Shown here piece by piece: positions 5,941 to 14,086 of a stretch of 39,940 nucleotides of DNA. Position 1 is the stretch's first letter; every line of letters begins with the position of its first letter. Below the pieces are notes generated by a model. It saw only the letters and a list, made by a program, of their open reading frames with translations, did no database searches and was not told where the DNA came from. Made by a program: the position numbers and the translations under genes. Source of the DNA: a virus; IMG/VR virus record IMGVR_UViG_3300031857_000478, positions 1 to 39,940 of that record; one strand, given 5' to 3'.

Positions 5941-6528
5941 ATGACAGATATATTTACAAGGTTGATTCAGGAAGGATTAACACCAAATACATACTATGTT
6001 TTACACTGTATAAAAGAAAAGATTGTTCCTAACAAATTTGTCAATAAAGAATTAGAGTGCAAAAGACTGCAAACGGATCAATGGTTGACAGAAAATTTGG
6101 AATTAACAAGTAAAAGTCTTATCTTTATGGAAGAAATTAATGGTTACTTTAAGAGAACCAAAAAGAAAACTTCACAAGATTTAATGGGGCAAGACTTTGT
6201 AAGAAATATAGAGAAATATGTAGAAATATTTCCTAATAAGAAACTCTCATCTGGTAAATATGCCAGAGTCAATGCTAAGAATCTTGAAGCACCATTTAGA
6301 TGGTTCTTTGAGAACTATGACTATGATTGGGAGGAAATAATGAAAGCCACAGAAAAGTATGTAGATGAATTTAGTATCAGAAGATATGAATTTATGAGAA
6401 CTGCTCAATATTTTATTAGAAAGCAGAACATAGATAAATCTTTTGAATCTGATTTAGCTACATATTGTGAGATAATCAGAAGTGGTGATGATGAAGAACA
6501 AGTATATTTTAGTGAGAGAGTAGTATGA
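5941..6528 (+). CDS. Replication-cluster protein of unknown function (helicase-loader candidate)
   Basis: The 195-aa product is almost entirely helical. Landmarks are a basic KRTKKKTSQDLMGQDF segment (residues about 71-86) and a C-terminal part with APFRWFFENYDYDWEEIMKA and YEFMRTAQYFIRKQ, a tryptophan/tyrosine-rich helical repeat like that in DnaD/DnaT-type or loader proteins. It lies between UDG and the DnaB-like helicase, and overlaps by ATGA a 58-aa membrane protein gene. In phages the gene just before the helicase is often its loader, so I raise that possibility, but no motif proves it. Confidence 0.65.
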   Translation: MTDIFTRLIQEGLTPNTYYVLHCIKEKIVPNKFVNKELECKRLQTDQWLTENLELTSKSLIFMEEINGYFKRTKKKTSQDLMGQDFVRNIEKYVEIFPNKKLSSGKYARVNAKNLEAPFRWFFENYDYDWEEIMKATEKYVDEFSIRRYEFMRTAQYFIRKQNIDKSFESDLATYCEIIRSGDDEEQVYFSERVV

Positions 6529-6701
6529 TAAATCTAAAACTGACTATGATTGCTGTGGTGGGGTCTTTATTTTGCTTTACTGTTATAGATTATTTCATAG
6601 TTCCTATGAATTTCTGGCAGTATTTGATAATTGAAGTAATCATGGCAGTTGTGCATAGTTTCTATAACTATGTTAAAAACAAACATTTAACTAATACATA
6701 A
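6525..6701 (+). CDS. 58-aa two-helix membrane protein
   Basis: A short frame starts with an ATGA overlap at 6525 and encodes 58 residues with two hydrophobic helices, about residues 8-25 (MIAVVGSLFCFTVIDYF) and 33-47 (YLIIEVIMAVVHSFY), joined by a short VPMNFWQ turn and ending in a basic tail, NYVKNKHLTNT. The frame exactly fills the space up to the helicase gene, 4 bases away. A membrane protein between replication genes might anchor replication to the envelope, but this is only suggested by position. Confidence 0.6.
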   Translation: MINLKLTMIAVVGSLFCFTVIDYFIVPMNFWQYLIIEVIMAVVHSFYNYVKNKHLTNT

Positions 6702-6705
6702 ACAT

Positions 6706-7731
6706 ATGGCAGAATTATTTAATGGTGCTAGAGCACTACAACCAGTGAGTGAAAGAGATGCTTTGTATAAGGCATTAGCAAAGATGGCGGCAAGAAGCCG
6801 TGGAGATATTAAATCTTTAAAGAGTGCCTGGCCCAAATTTAATGATGCCTTTTGTGATGGATTAGAATGGAGAACTATCACTGTAGTAGGTGCTAGACCT
6901 GGTACTGGAAAGACTTTATTTATGGAACAATTGATTAGTGATATCATAATAATGAATCAGGATCAAAGATTCCGGGTATTAAAGTTTCAGATGGAAATGG
7001 TTGATGAAACCAGTGGTATAAGAAAATTTAGTTTAAATACAGGTGCTGATTACAATACTCTTATGAGTAAAGGTAAGAAGATAGACAAAGATTTATTTGA
7101 CAAGTGTAAACAGTACTATCAAAGTACAGCTCACAAGGATATAATAGATGTAGTCTATGATGCCTGTACAATAGATGAGATGTGTGCTACTATACATTAC
7201 CAGATGGAGAAACATTCTAGAATGATTGTGGATGAAGAAGGTAAAGAAAAGAAAGAGTACACTAATATGCTTGTTGCAATAGATCACTCAGCTTTATTTA
7301 AAAATGGTAAGGGACAAAAAGATAAATTTGAAATGTTAGGAGCCTTAGGTGAAGCACTCACCATGTTAAAGAAAAGGTATCCAGTAGCTTTTGTAGTCCT
7401 CAGCCAGTTAAATAGAAATATAGATGATCCCAAGAGAGCTGTAGAAGCTGACTATGGTAACTATGTATTAGATTCAGATATTTATGGATCAGATGCATTA
7501 TTGCAACATGCGGATGTTGTGCTGGGTATAAACAAACCCTCTCTAAGAAAAATAAGACAGTATGGTCCAGACAGATATATCATAAATGATGAAGACATTC
7601 TAGTCTTTCACTTTTTGAAATCAAGAAATGGTACCACAAGGATAAGTTTCTTTAAACTTGACAGAGAGCAGATGAGAATAGTAGAGATACCTACTCCAGC
7701 ATGTGCAACTAAAAAAGTATCAACACAGTAA
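6706..7731 (+). CDS. DnaB-like replicative helicase (RecA core only)
   Basis: This 341-aa protein carries a DnaB/gp4-type RecA core. Walker A is GARPGTGKT (residues 62-70), the Walker B-like strand is LVAIDHSALF, the H3/H4-type segment is VVLSQLNRNIDD, and the end, VFHFLKSRNGTTRISFFKLD, is the RNG-arginine-finger strand of DnaB. The usual DnaB N-terminal primase-interacting domain is absent; about 55 residues precede the core. It is expected to form a hexamer and unwind DNA 5' to 3' at the fork. Neighbours (UDG, Sak4-like ATPase, SSB, primase) fit a replisome. The domain call is strong; lacking the N-domain, it probably contacts primase differently from DnaB. Confidence 0.9.
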   Translation: MAELFNGARALQPVSERDALYKALAKMAARSRGDIKSLKSAWPKFNDAFCDGLEWRTITVVGARPGTGKTLFMEQLISDIIIMNQDQRFRVLKFQMEMVDETSGIRKFSLNTGADYNTLMSKGKKIDKDLFDKCKQYYQSTAHKDIIDVVYDACTIDEMCATIHYQMEKHSRMIVDEEGKEKKEYTNMLVAIDHSALFKNGKGQKDKFEMLGALGEALTMLKKRYPVAFVVLSQLNRNIDDPKRAVEADYGNYVLDSDIYGSDALLQHADVVLGINKPSLRKIRQYGPDRYIINDEDILVFHFLKSRNGTTRISFFKLDREQMRIVEIPTPACATKKVSTQ

Positions 7732-7740
7732 ATTTTAAGT

Positions 7741-8397
7741 ATGAATATAAGAAAAGAAAGAGAAAAAGAGTTCTTTGTAGAACACATTGAGACTTTTAAA
7801 AAGCTGGGTCTTGCAGATCCACATTTTGTAATTAAAACAGCCTTTTTTCAGAAAGGTAAATTTGGTAGACAAGTACAGTTATTTGAATCTGAGATTGGTA
7901 AAGGTGAAGATATCTATATTGAGTTCTATGATAATGTTACTGATGATAAAGGTACTGTGACTGATGTGACACCCTTTAATGAGGACAGACAGTTATTTAA
8001 GTATAAGGCAAATCCATTTTATGCTGAAGAGTATGAAACTAAAGAAGGTACAAACTTCAAAGGTGAGCCATATATTCTTTATACTGTTCCTACATCTGAA
8101 TTAGTAGCAGTACTTAAAGATGGTACTGAAATTACTTATGCTCTTTATGAGAAGAGAAAAGAAGATACTAAGAAAGATGATGGTTTACCTAAATTGCAAC
8201 AAAGTTTAGCATTGTTTCCTGATTTTGAAGAGGATTTTGGTGCTACCAAAGAAGTGCAATTAGATGCCGAACTGAACAAAGATGTACCATTGTCAGAAAT
8301 TACTATTAGAGATTTAGCAGCAATCATGCTTATGAAACCTGTAAGTAATAGACCATGGTTAAATGATCTGATTAAACAAACAAAAACAGAAATATGA
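7741..8397 (+). CDS. Replication-cluster protein, unknown function
   Basis: The 218-aa protein sits between the helicase and the Sak4-like ATPase, with an ATGA overlap to the latter. The first two thirds look beta-rich (FGRQVQLFE; IYIEFYDNV; EPYILYTVPTSELVAVL), which could be an OB-like or ssDNA-binding fold. The last third has a linker (EKRKEDTKKDDG), an acidic stretch, and a conserved-looking C-terminal helix pair, TIRDLAAIMLMKPVSNRPWL. The KPVSNRPWLND end looks like a peptide docking element. I do not know its function; tight coupling to the ATPase suggests a shared complex. Confidence 0.68.
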   Translation: MNIRKEREKEFFVEHIETFKKLGLADPHFVIKTAFFQKGKFGRQVQLFESEIGKGEDIYIEFYDNVTDDKGTVTDVTPFNEDRQLFKYKANPFYAEEYETKEGTNFKGEPYILYTVPTSELVAVLKDGTEITYALYEKRKEDTKKDDGLPKLQQSLALFPDFEEDFGATKEVQLDAELNKDVPLSEITIRDLAAIMLMKPVSNRPWLNDLIKQTKTEI

Positions 8398-9116
8398 GTA
8401 TAGTACTTCCAACAAAAAGAGTAAAGGGTGAAAGAGTGAACCCTAAAAGATTATTAATTTATTCTAAACCAAAGACTGGGAAAACAACAGCTTTTTCTGG
8501 TTTGGATAATAATCTGATTTTAGATTTAGAAAATGGTACTGATTATGTAGAAGCTCTCAAAGTCAAAATTAGTAGTTTAAAGGACCTTCAGGAAGTTGGT
8601 AAAGCAATTAAAGAAGCTGGACATCCTTATAAGTATGTTACTATAGATACAGTAACTGCATTAGAGGATATGATTCAACCTCTTGCTGTAAAACTTTATA
8701 GAAATACGGCAATGGGTAAAAACTATGATGGAGAAAATGTAACTACATTACCAAATGGTGCTGGTTATTTATACATTAGACAAGCATTCTTTCAAGTTTT
8801 AGATTTTATTGATACCTTAGCTCCCCATATTATTTTATCTGGTCACATAAAAGACAAAGTGGTAGATGATAAAGGGCAAATGGTTATGTCTGCAAATATT
8901 GATTTGACAGGTAAAATTAAATCTTTGATTTGTGCAAATGCTGATGCTATTGGTTATATGTACCGAAAAGGTAACAAAACTATCATTAATTTTAAAACTA
9001 ATGAAGAAGTTACTTGTGGTGCAAGACCTGATCACTTGCGTAATGAAGAGATAGAAGTAACTGAGATGAATGAGAAAGGTGAACTAGTATTTCACTGGGA
9101 TAAAATTTATGTATAA
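8394..9116 (+). CDS. RecA-like P-loop ATPase of the AAA_24 / Sak4 type
   Basis: Walker A is SKPKTGKT (residues 24-31) at the end of a beta strand LLIY, and Walker B is YKYVTIDTVTALED with D85. A later strand, HIILSGHIKDKVVDDKG, and GKIKSLICANADAIGYMYRK fit the phage nucleotide-binding family named AAA_24, whose members include Sak4 single-strand annealing proteins. At 240 aa the length is as expected. In phages that lack RecA, these ATPases work with the phage SSB, encoded right after (22-base gap), to anneal ssDNA in recombination-dependent repair. The ATPase is sure; the annealing role is inferred from family and neighbour. Confidence 0.85.
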   Translation: MSIVLPTKRVKGERVNPKRLLIYSKPKTGKTTAFSGLDNNLILDLENGTDYVEALKVKISSLKDLQEVGKAIKEAGHPYKYVTIDTVTALEDMIQPLAVKLYRNTAMGKNYDGENVTTLPNGAGYLYIRQAFFQVLDFIDTLAPHIILSGHIKDKVVDDKGQMVMSANIDLTGKIKSLICANADAIGYMYRKGNKTIINFKTNEEVTCGARPDHLRNEEIEVTEMNEKGELVFHWDKIYV

Positions 9117-9138
9117 TAACAAATAAAAATAAAAAACA

Positions 9139-9822
9139 ATGGGATTAAGTACAACTGACTTAGGAACTGGTGGCAGTGGGCTACCTAAAACAATTTCACC
9201 GGGAAATCATGTGTTAAAGATTAATCATGTGGAACTAGAAGACTTCAAATTTATTGATGGTGCTAAGCACTTGCTTTTACATGTAGAAACAGAACCAATT
9301 GAAGGTTTTGAAGGCTTCATGCTTGATAAGGATGATGAAAGTAAAGGTAGATATGAGGGTCAAATTGGTAGAGTTAAAGCAAGCCAGTATGCATATGCAG
9401 ATGGTCTAACTAAAACTGGTGTTAAAATTCAGAGAGATAGATCTATTTTAATCTTCTTACAAAGCTTGTGTAAAACTATGGGTATAAATGACTGGTTTAC
9501 TGATCAGGATGGAAAACATGATACTATTGAGGATTTTGTAGATGCATTTAATGCTACTGCACCTATCAAAGATAAGTATCTTGAGTTCTGTATTGCTGGT
9601 AAAGAGTATGAAGGTAAATCTGGATATACCAATTATGACATGTGGTTGCCAAAAGCAGATAATAAAAAATATGCATTTGGTGAAATAGAGGAAGGAAAAG
9701 TTATTACTTTTGATGAATCCAAACATTTGAAAAAATTAGAGACAAAAGAAGTAAAAGACTTTGGAGATGATGATGATTTTACAACTCCAATCAAAACATC
9801 TTCTGACTTCAGCCTAGACTAA
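9139..9822 (+). CDS. ssb: Single-stranded DNA-binding protein (phage SSB)
   Basis: This 227-aa protein has the layout of an OB-fold SSB: a strand-rich N-terminal part (HVLKINHVELEDF; HLLLHVETEPI), a helical insertion (SILIFLQSLCKTMGI), a second beta part (YLEFCIAGKEYEGKSGY), and a flexible acidic tail, FGDDDDF then SSDFSLD. Acidic tails of SSBs recruit replication partners. It follows the Sak4-like ATPase, a pairing usual in phages, and is the last gene before a strong terminator. Similar proteins are annotated as SSB in crAss-like genomes. I am fairly sure of the role, less of the exact fold. Confidence 0.72.
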   Translation: MGLSTTDLGTGGSGLPKTISPGNHVLKINHVELEDFKFIDGAKHLLLHVETEPIEGFEGFMLDKDDESKGRYEGQIGRVKASQYAYADGLTKTGVKIQRDRSILIFLQSLCKTMGINDWFTDQDGKHDTIEDFVDAFNATAPIKDKYLEFCIAGKEYEGKSGYTNYDMWLPKADNKKYAFGEIEEGKVITFDESKHLKKLETKEVKDFGDDDDFTTPIKTSSDFSLD

Positions 9823-9830
9823 TAAGTTAT

Positions 9831-9865
9831 AGGGGGAGTTAGAAATGACTTCCCCCTTAATTTTT
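9831..9865 (+). terminator. Rho-independent terminator after ssb
   Basis: A 7-bp G/C-rich stem, AGGGGGA paired with TCCCCCT, is followed by TAATTTTT. It separates the helicase-SSB group from the primase group. An upstream in-frame ATG at 9845 lies inside the hairpin, so the primase start is better placed at 9878. Confidence 0.8.
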
Positions 9866-9877
9866 AAACTAGGTAGT

Positions 9878-10867
9878 ATGATTTCAACAAAGAATTTAAT
9901 TACTGATTTACAGCAAATCCCAAGAGAATGGATCTTTGAATATTATCTTAATTTAAAAGAAAAGCTTACTGGTCAAGATATAAAAATGTTATCTGCATTT
10001 AATGCAAAGGACAAAGTTCCATCTATGTTTATTTATTTTGATACAGGTTGTAATTATTATAAGTTTAAAGACTTCTCTTCAGGTTATGGCGGTGATGGTG
10101 TCCAACTAGTTCAAAGACTATTTAATCTGGACACAAGATCACAGGCAACATATAAAATCTTATATGATTATCAGGACTTTTTGAATAATAATACTGAATA
10201 TGTATCTGAAACTCTTGTGTTTCATGATAAGTATAAAGTAGTAGATTATGAAATGAGACACTGGAATAACTTTGATCAGACTTATTGGATGGGTTTCAAG
10301 ATTGGTTCTAAGATGCTTGATAGGTATAATGTAGTTCCTCTAGATTTCTTTACTATGAGTAGAACTGAACAAGATGGTACTATAACTTCTCATACATTCA
10401 GAAAGTCTCATACTTATGGTTACTTTAGAAATGATGGTAGTTTGTATAAAATATATATGCCTAAGACTCCTGAAAGGAAATTTATCAAGGTAGAGAACTA
10501 TATCCAGGGTACTGATCAGTTAAAATATGATTGTAAATATCTTATTATTACATCTTCACTAAAGGATCTTATGACATTCAATAAACTAGGTATTAGTAAT
10601 ATTGAGGCTATTGCACCGGACAGTGAGAATACTATGATTGGAGAAAAAGCTATTGGAGAACTAAAGCTAAAGTATCAGAAGATTGTTGTCTTATTTGACA
10701 ATGATGACCCGGGTATTAAAGCAGCACAAAAATATGCTCAGATGTATGGATTTAGCTATATATTGCTACCAATGGAGAAAGATCTTTCAGATTCAGTTAA
10801 AGTGCATGGTATAGATAAAGTAAGAGAAACATTATTTCCACTATTAAAACAAGCATTATGCATTTAG
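9878..10867 (+). CDS. TOPRIM primase (DnaG-like), crAss type
   Basis: The 329-aa product is a phage primase. The N-terminal region has a zinc-ribbon-like position, but only single cysteines, with YKFKDFSSGYGGDGVQLV, the substrate-loop pattern common to phage primases. The TOPRIM core follows: LIITSSLKDLM (about residues 222-232) and VVLFDNDDPGIKAAQK (D274, D276, D277). The first TOPRIM motif normally has a catalytic Glu; here the position reads Thr/Ser, while the DxD-type motif is kept. The start at 9878 was chosen because the earlier ATG at 9845 lies in the terminator hairpin. It makes RNA primers for the helicase and polymerase encoded nearby. The next gene overlaps by 10 bases. Confidence 0.82.
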   Translation: MISTKNLITDLQQIPREWIFEYYLNLKEKLTGQDIKMLSAFNAKDKVPSMFIYFDTGCNYYKFKDFSSGYGGDGVQLVQRLFNLDTRSQATYKILYDYQDFLNNNTEYVSETLVFHDKYKVVDYEMRHWNNFDQTYWMGFKIGSKMLDRYNVVPLDFFTMSRTEQDGTITSHTFRKSHTYGYFRNDGSLYKIYMPKTPERKFIKVENYIQGTDQLKYDCKYLIITSSLKDLMTFNKLGISNIEAIAPDSENTMIGEKAIGELKLKYQKIVVLFDNDDPGIKAAQKYAQMYGFSYILLPMEKDLSDSVKVHGIDKVRETLFPLLKQALCI

Positions 10868-11157
10868 AAAAAGCAATGAGTGATCTAGAAAAGTACATAG
10901 ATGCAGCAAAATATGTATATGATGAGTTAAAAAAAGAACTTGAAAGTGAACTAAAAGATCTGCATGAAGAAATTAGAGATCTTAAAGATATTAGAGAGAC
11001 ACTTCAAGCACAAAATGATTTACTTGAAGACCAAGTTGGTGAGTTGACTCATGCAAAAGTATTTTTAGAACTTGAGTTGACTGAAACAACAATGGAAAAT
11101 CTAAGATTAAGTAATGAATTAAAACTTTTAGAAATTGAGCTGGATATATCAAGGTAG
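10858..11157 (+). CDS. Coiled-coil protein
   Basis: The 99-aa product is almost one long heptad-repeat helix (LKKELESELKDLHEEIRDLK; LLEDQVGELTHAKVFLELEL), rich in Leu, Glu and Lys and without proline or cysteine. It must be an extended coiled coil, probably a dimer. An internal ATG at 10876 is an alternative start. It overlaps the primase by 10 bases and the nuclease gene by about 23. A scaffold or bridging role is likely; no catalytic motif exists. Confidence 0.7.
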   Translation: MHLEKAMSDLEKYIDAAKYVYDELKKELESELKDLHEEIRDLKDIRETLQAQNDLLEDQVGELTHAKVFLELELTETTMENLRLSNELKLLEIELDISR

Positions 11158-11560
11158 AGAGTTTACTAACAGTATGATTCCTGAAGGAGCTGTAGGATTT
11201 GTGTATGAGATGGAAGCTATTATTGATGGTAAGTCTGTAAGATATGTAGGTAAAAAGAATTTTTACTCTACTACAAAGAAGAAGTTTGGTAAAAGAGCTG
11301 TTGCTAAGATGACAGATAAAAGAAACAAAAAATATGAGACTGTTTCTAAAACTAGTTATCAGAACTACTACAGTAGTAATGCAGTTCTTAAAGAAGCTCA
11401 CAAAGCTGGTATACCAATTAAAAGGTATATGGTTAAGATATGTTTTTCTAAAATGGAACTTACATATTTTGAAACTAAGTATCAGTTTTTGAGAGAGGTT
11501 CTTGAAAAAGAAGAGTATTTGAATGGAAATATTCTAGGTAGGTTTTATAAAATCAAATAA
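11135..11560 (+). CDS. GIY-YIG endonuclease, SegE-like
   Basis: The 141-aa protein starts with WIYQGREFT, then GFVY (21-24) and, after a short loop, RYVGKKNFYS (Y37, G39), the two strands of the GIY-YIG nuclease core. YQNYYSSNAVLKEA is the middle helix seen in SegE-type phage proteins, and ELTYFETKYQ supplies the catalytic glutamate (E113), followed by NGNILGRF. The first codon is TTG at 11135; the WIYQG segment is part of the family, so a later ATG (11174) would cut into it. Such enzymes cut DNA with one metal ion; free-standing ones may be homing endonucleases or degrade competitor DNA. No intron is seen nearby. Confidence 0.78.
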   Translation: MSWIYQGREFTNSMIPEGAVGFVYEMEAIIDGKSVRYVGKKNFYSTTKKKFGKRAVAKMTDKRNKKYETVSKTSYQNYYSSNAVLKEAHKAGIPIKRYMVKICFSKMELTYFETKYQFLREVLEKEEYLNGNILGRFYKIK

Positions 11561-11561
11561 T

Positions 11562-11969
11562 ATGACAGAAGTAGAATTAACAAGCCTCCTATTTAGGTTG
11601 GCTGATTTTGGTATTACAGGTGTTAAAGTAAAATATGATGGTGGAGGAGACTCAGGAGCCATAGAATGGATAGGTTATACAAAAAAACCTTGTGAAACTC
11701 CAGAAGATGTAAATGATAATATAGATGATTGGGAAGAAGATTCAAAATTATTAAACATTGATCATAATCTTTTTGCGGAGCTTGAGACATTTGCAGAAGA
11801 GAAACTTCTTGATGAAATAGAAGATTGGTGGAATAATGAAGGTGGTTGGGGAAAATTGTGTATTTGTGTTCCTTCAGGTAAATATCAAATTACTAATAAC
11901 ATTAGAATCACTGACCATGAAACATATAATCATGAAGGCAGTATTCTAGATAAAGCAGAAGAAGATTAA
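11562..11969 (+). CDS. Conserved phage protein (DUF6878-like)
   Basis: This 135-aa acidic protein has the series VKVKYDGGGDSGAIE, then a helix with LETFAEEKLLDEIEDWWNNE and GGWGKLCICVPSGK, ending in a strand with NNIRITDHETYNHEG. The YDGGGDSGAIE loop followed by DWWNNEGGWG is what I associate with the small phage family DUF6878, of unknown function. It lies 1 base after the nuclease gene and overlaps a 59-aa gene by TAATG. The naming is from memory of the pattern and needs a profile check. Confidence 0.65.
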   Translation: MTEVELTSLLFRLADFGITGVKVKYDGGGDSGAIEWIGYTKKPCETPEDVNDNIDDWEEDSKLLNIDHNLFAELETFAEEKLLDEIEDWWNNEGGWGKLCICVPSGKYQITNNIRITDHETYNHEGSILDKAEED

Positions 11970-12148
11970 TGGAAGACTTTGAAAGATGGTTAATTGATGA
12001 GTTGGAAACTCAGACATTAACAGATGAGTTAAAAGATGAAATACTTGAAAGAGTAAGAGAATTATATGAACAGGCACAGAGTGAAGGATATAGTGAAGGT
12101 GCTAATGTGCTTAGAGATGAGATTATTGAGTTATTAAACAAAATATAA
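11969..12148 (+). CDS. 59-aa helical acidic protein
   Basis: A short frame linked by TAATG overlaps on both sides (to the genes at 11562 and 12148) encodes 59 residues, nearly all helical and acidic: MEDFERWLIDELETQ, then DEILERVRELYEQAQSEGYS and a final helix RDEIIELLNKI. The EQAQSEGYSEGANVLRDEI part resembles small phage proteins that end in a Y-x-x-G-x-N-V helix. The exact fill of the gap argues that it is real. Function unknown. Confidence 0.62.
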   Translation: MEDFERWLIDELETQTLTDELKDEILERVRELYEQAQSEGYSEGANVLRDEIIELLNKI

Positions 12149-12495
12149 TGGCACATCCTTGGCAGCATGCAAAATCATCAGCTAAGAAGTTTGGAGGATC
12201 TCCTGTAGATTATCTAGCAATACATAACTGGTTTGATGAAACTAAGGCCTGGGTAGGTCATAGTATGCACAGAATGTTTAGACATCACAGTGAAGGTATA
12301 TTTGAATGTGAGCAAAGATTTGGTATGGTGATTACCAACTCTGACGGCAAAGATGTATATGTAAGGTATGTTGGTGAGCAGCATGTCAAGGAAGATTGTA
12401 ATAATTACATTCCTACTGCAAAAGAATGGATTGATATGATTGAATCTGGTAAGCCTGAGAAATGGGCAATAAAAACTTTAAAAATTGAAGACTGA
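12148..12495 (+). CDS. Conserved phage protein (DUF6915-like)
   Basis: The 115-aa protein opens MAHPWQHAKSSAKKFGG, continues PVDYLAIHNWFDETKAWVGH, then MFRHHSEGIFECEQRFG and VRYVGEQHVKED. This histidine-rich series is very characteristic of the phage family that I know as DUF6915. The many conserved His, Glu and Asp residues suggest metal binding, possibly a hydrolase, but the function is not known. It is coupled by TAATG to the gene before it and shares its last base with the next start. Confidence 0.75.
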   Translation: MAHPWQHAKSSAKKFGGSPVDYLAIHNWFDETKAWVGHSMHRMFRHHSEGIFECEQRFGMVITNSDGKDVYVRYVGEQHVKEDCNNYIPTAKEWIDMIESGKPEKWAIKTLKIED

Positions 12496-12917
12496 TGGCA
12501 AAGATGATTTTTGACAAAGAAGAAACAAGGAACTTGCTTATGATGCTGCAATCTGAAGATGCAGATAATCATCTTATAGCATTTGAATCCTTGAAGAATG
12601 TTGATTTTAAAAAGTATATAGGAGAACTGTTAGTTCTCTATAAGTTTAGTGGACATAGTATGAGTAATTGGTTAACAAACTGTAATAAAATTGCAATGAG
12701 ATTTCAAAATACATTTGCAAATGAAGTACCACTCATCAGTAGTCCCAAAACTTTAAGTCTGATTACACAACACAAAGGTTCTAAAGCTTCGGTTGAGCTA
12801 TTTATGGAATTCTTTATTAGAGATATGTCAAGGATGTTAGAATCCATTGGCTATCCTACTGACAAATTTGAGATAAATATTAAATTTAAAGATGATGGAC
12901 AGACAACAGAGTCTTAG
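12495..12917 (+). CDS. Unknown protein with the S-x-D-x-D-N helix motif
   Basis: The 140-aa product carries LLMMLQSEDADNHLIAFESL at residues 14-33, the same motif as in the proteins encoded at 3514 and 15352. The rest is helical (ELFMEFFIRDMSRMLESIG) without known domains. It overlaps the metallopeptidase/VWA gene by 26 bases, so it is probably translated with it and may belong to the MoxR-VWA system as an adaptor; that is inferred from position only. Confidence 0.65.
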   Translation: MAKMIFDKEETRNLLMMLQSEDADNHLIAFESLKNVDFKKYIGELLVLYKFSGHSMSNWLTNCNKIAMRFQNTFANEVPLISSPKTLSLITQHKGSKASVELFMEFFIRDMSRMLESIGYPTDKFEINIKFKDDGQTTES

Positions 12918-14076
12918 TAAAATTGCAAAAGAGTTGATGTTGAAAGAGCCTTTCTACGGGTTCTTTCTTATTAATCTAAACAAAGTTTGGGATGGTAGAA
13001 GGGTTCCAACTGCTGGTGTTAGCAAGAATAATATTAATTATCAACTTGCAATCAATCCTGAGTTTTGGGAAAGTCTTAGTGATAACCACAGACTTGGCTT
13101 ATTAAAACATGAATTGCTTCATATTGCATTTGGACATCTTACTACTTTCTTTAAGTTTAGTAATAAGAAACTTGCAAATGTTGCAATGGATATGGAGATC
13201 AATCAGTATATATCTAAAGAATGGCTACCTGAAGGTGGTATTGATATAGATAATTATGCTGATCTTAATCTTGATAGAAAAGCAGGTTGTAGATATTATT
13301 ATGACAAGCTAAAAGAACTTCAAGATGAGAAAGAAAAGAATGGTACTTGTGGTAATGAACCTATGGATCAGTTACTAGATGCTATGGCAAATGGTGAACT
13401 TGATGATCATGCTACCTGGGAAGAGTTTGAAAACATGCCTGAAGCTGAGAAAAAGCTAATTGAAAAACAATTACAGAAAGTTCTTAGTGATGCTAAAGAT
13501 CAGACTCTTAAGAAGAGAGGAACTATTCCTGGAGAAATTGAAGATGTAATCATCATTGAAGAAGTTACTAAACAAAAATTTAATTGGCGGAATTATATCA
13601 GAAGATTTACTGGTGTAAGTACAAAAGTGTTTACTAAGAAAATCAGAAGAAAAGAAAACCGTAGATTTAGTGATAATCCGGGTCTAAAAGTAAAAATGAA
13701 ACAACACATGTTACTAGCTATTGATACTTCAGGTTCAGTAAGTGATTCTGAATTGCAAGAGTTTATGAGTGAGATATATCATATTTATAAATGTGGTGTT
13801 GATATTACTATAATTCAGTGTGATACCATTATCAGATCAATTGAACCTTACACAGGTAAATTTGAGATGAATGTATTGGGTAGAGGGGGAACTGAGTTTG
13901 ACCCTGTACTAGAATATTTTAATGCAAATCTTGGTAAATATACAAGCCTGGTGTATTTTACTGATGGTGAATGCCGTGCAGATGTAAAACCTAGAGGTAA
14001 TACTCTATGGGTTTTGTCAGAACAATCTTATATGAATGAGGAATTACCAGGTAAAGTTATTAAATTAGAATTATAA
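12892..14076 (+). CDS. Metallopeptidase-like plus VWA-like protein (DUF2201 type), MoxR partner
   Basis: Two domains are visible in 394 aa. The N-terminal one has KHELLHIAFGHL: a zinc-binding HExxH (H73, E74, H77) followed by GH (81-82), and a later ANVAMDMEIN helix that could add a ligand. The C-terminal one begins LLAIDTSGSVS with the MIDAS motif DxSGS (D278-S282), then GRGGTEFDP and VYFTDGE (D358), all three metal-site loops of a von Willebrand A domain. This pairing is the DUF2201 family. The next gene, 10 bases on, is a MoxR-type AAA ATPase, its usual partner in chaperone-like remodelling systems. In a phage it may remodel replication or host complexes; the target is unknown. Confidence 0.87.
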   Translation: MMDRQQSLSKIAKELMLKEPFYGFFLINLNKVWDGRRVPTAGVSKNNINYQLAINPEFWESLSDNHRLGLLKHELLHIAFGHLTTFFKFSNKKLANVAMDMEINQYISKEWLPEGGIDIDNYADLNLDRKAGCRYYYDKLKELQDEKEKNGTCGNEPMDQLLDAMANGELDDHATWEEFENMPEAEKKLIEKQLQKVLSDAKDQTLKKRGTIPGEIEDVIIIEEVTKQKFNWRNYIRRFTGVSTKVFTKKIRRKENRRFSDNPGLKVKMKQHMLLAIDTSGSVSDSELQEFMSEIYHIYKCGVDITIIQCDTIIRSIEPYTGKFEMNVLGRGGTEFDPVLEYFNANLGKYTSLVYFTDGECRADVKPRGNTLWVLSEQSYMNEELPGKVIKLEL

Positions 14077-14086
14077 AAAAAGAGTT

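Noticed and set aside
8190-8225. QQSLALF as a third clamp-binding motif in the replication protein at 7741
   Set aside because: It only loosely fits Q-x-x-L-x-L/F and is not the strict QLSLF form; I cannot separate it from chance.
9845-9877. Upstream ATG for the primase
   Set aside because: The added 11 residues are encoded by the terminator hairpin and its T-run, so the start at 9878 is more likely.
10991-11401. A 136-aa minus-strand frame opposite the coiled-coil and nuclease genes
   Set aside because: It is the shadow of two well-supported plus-strand genes; its product has no domain and a composition typical of antisense frames.
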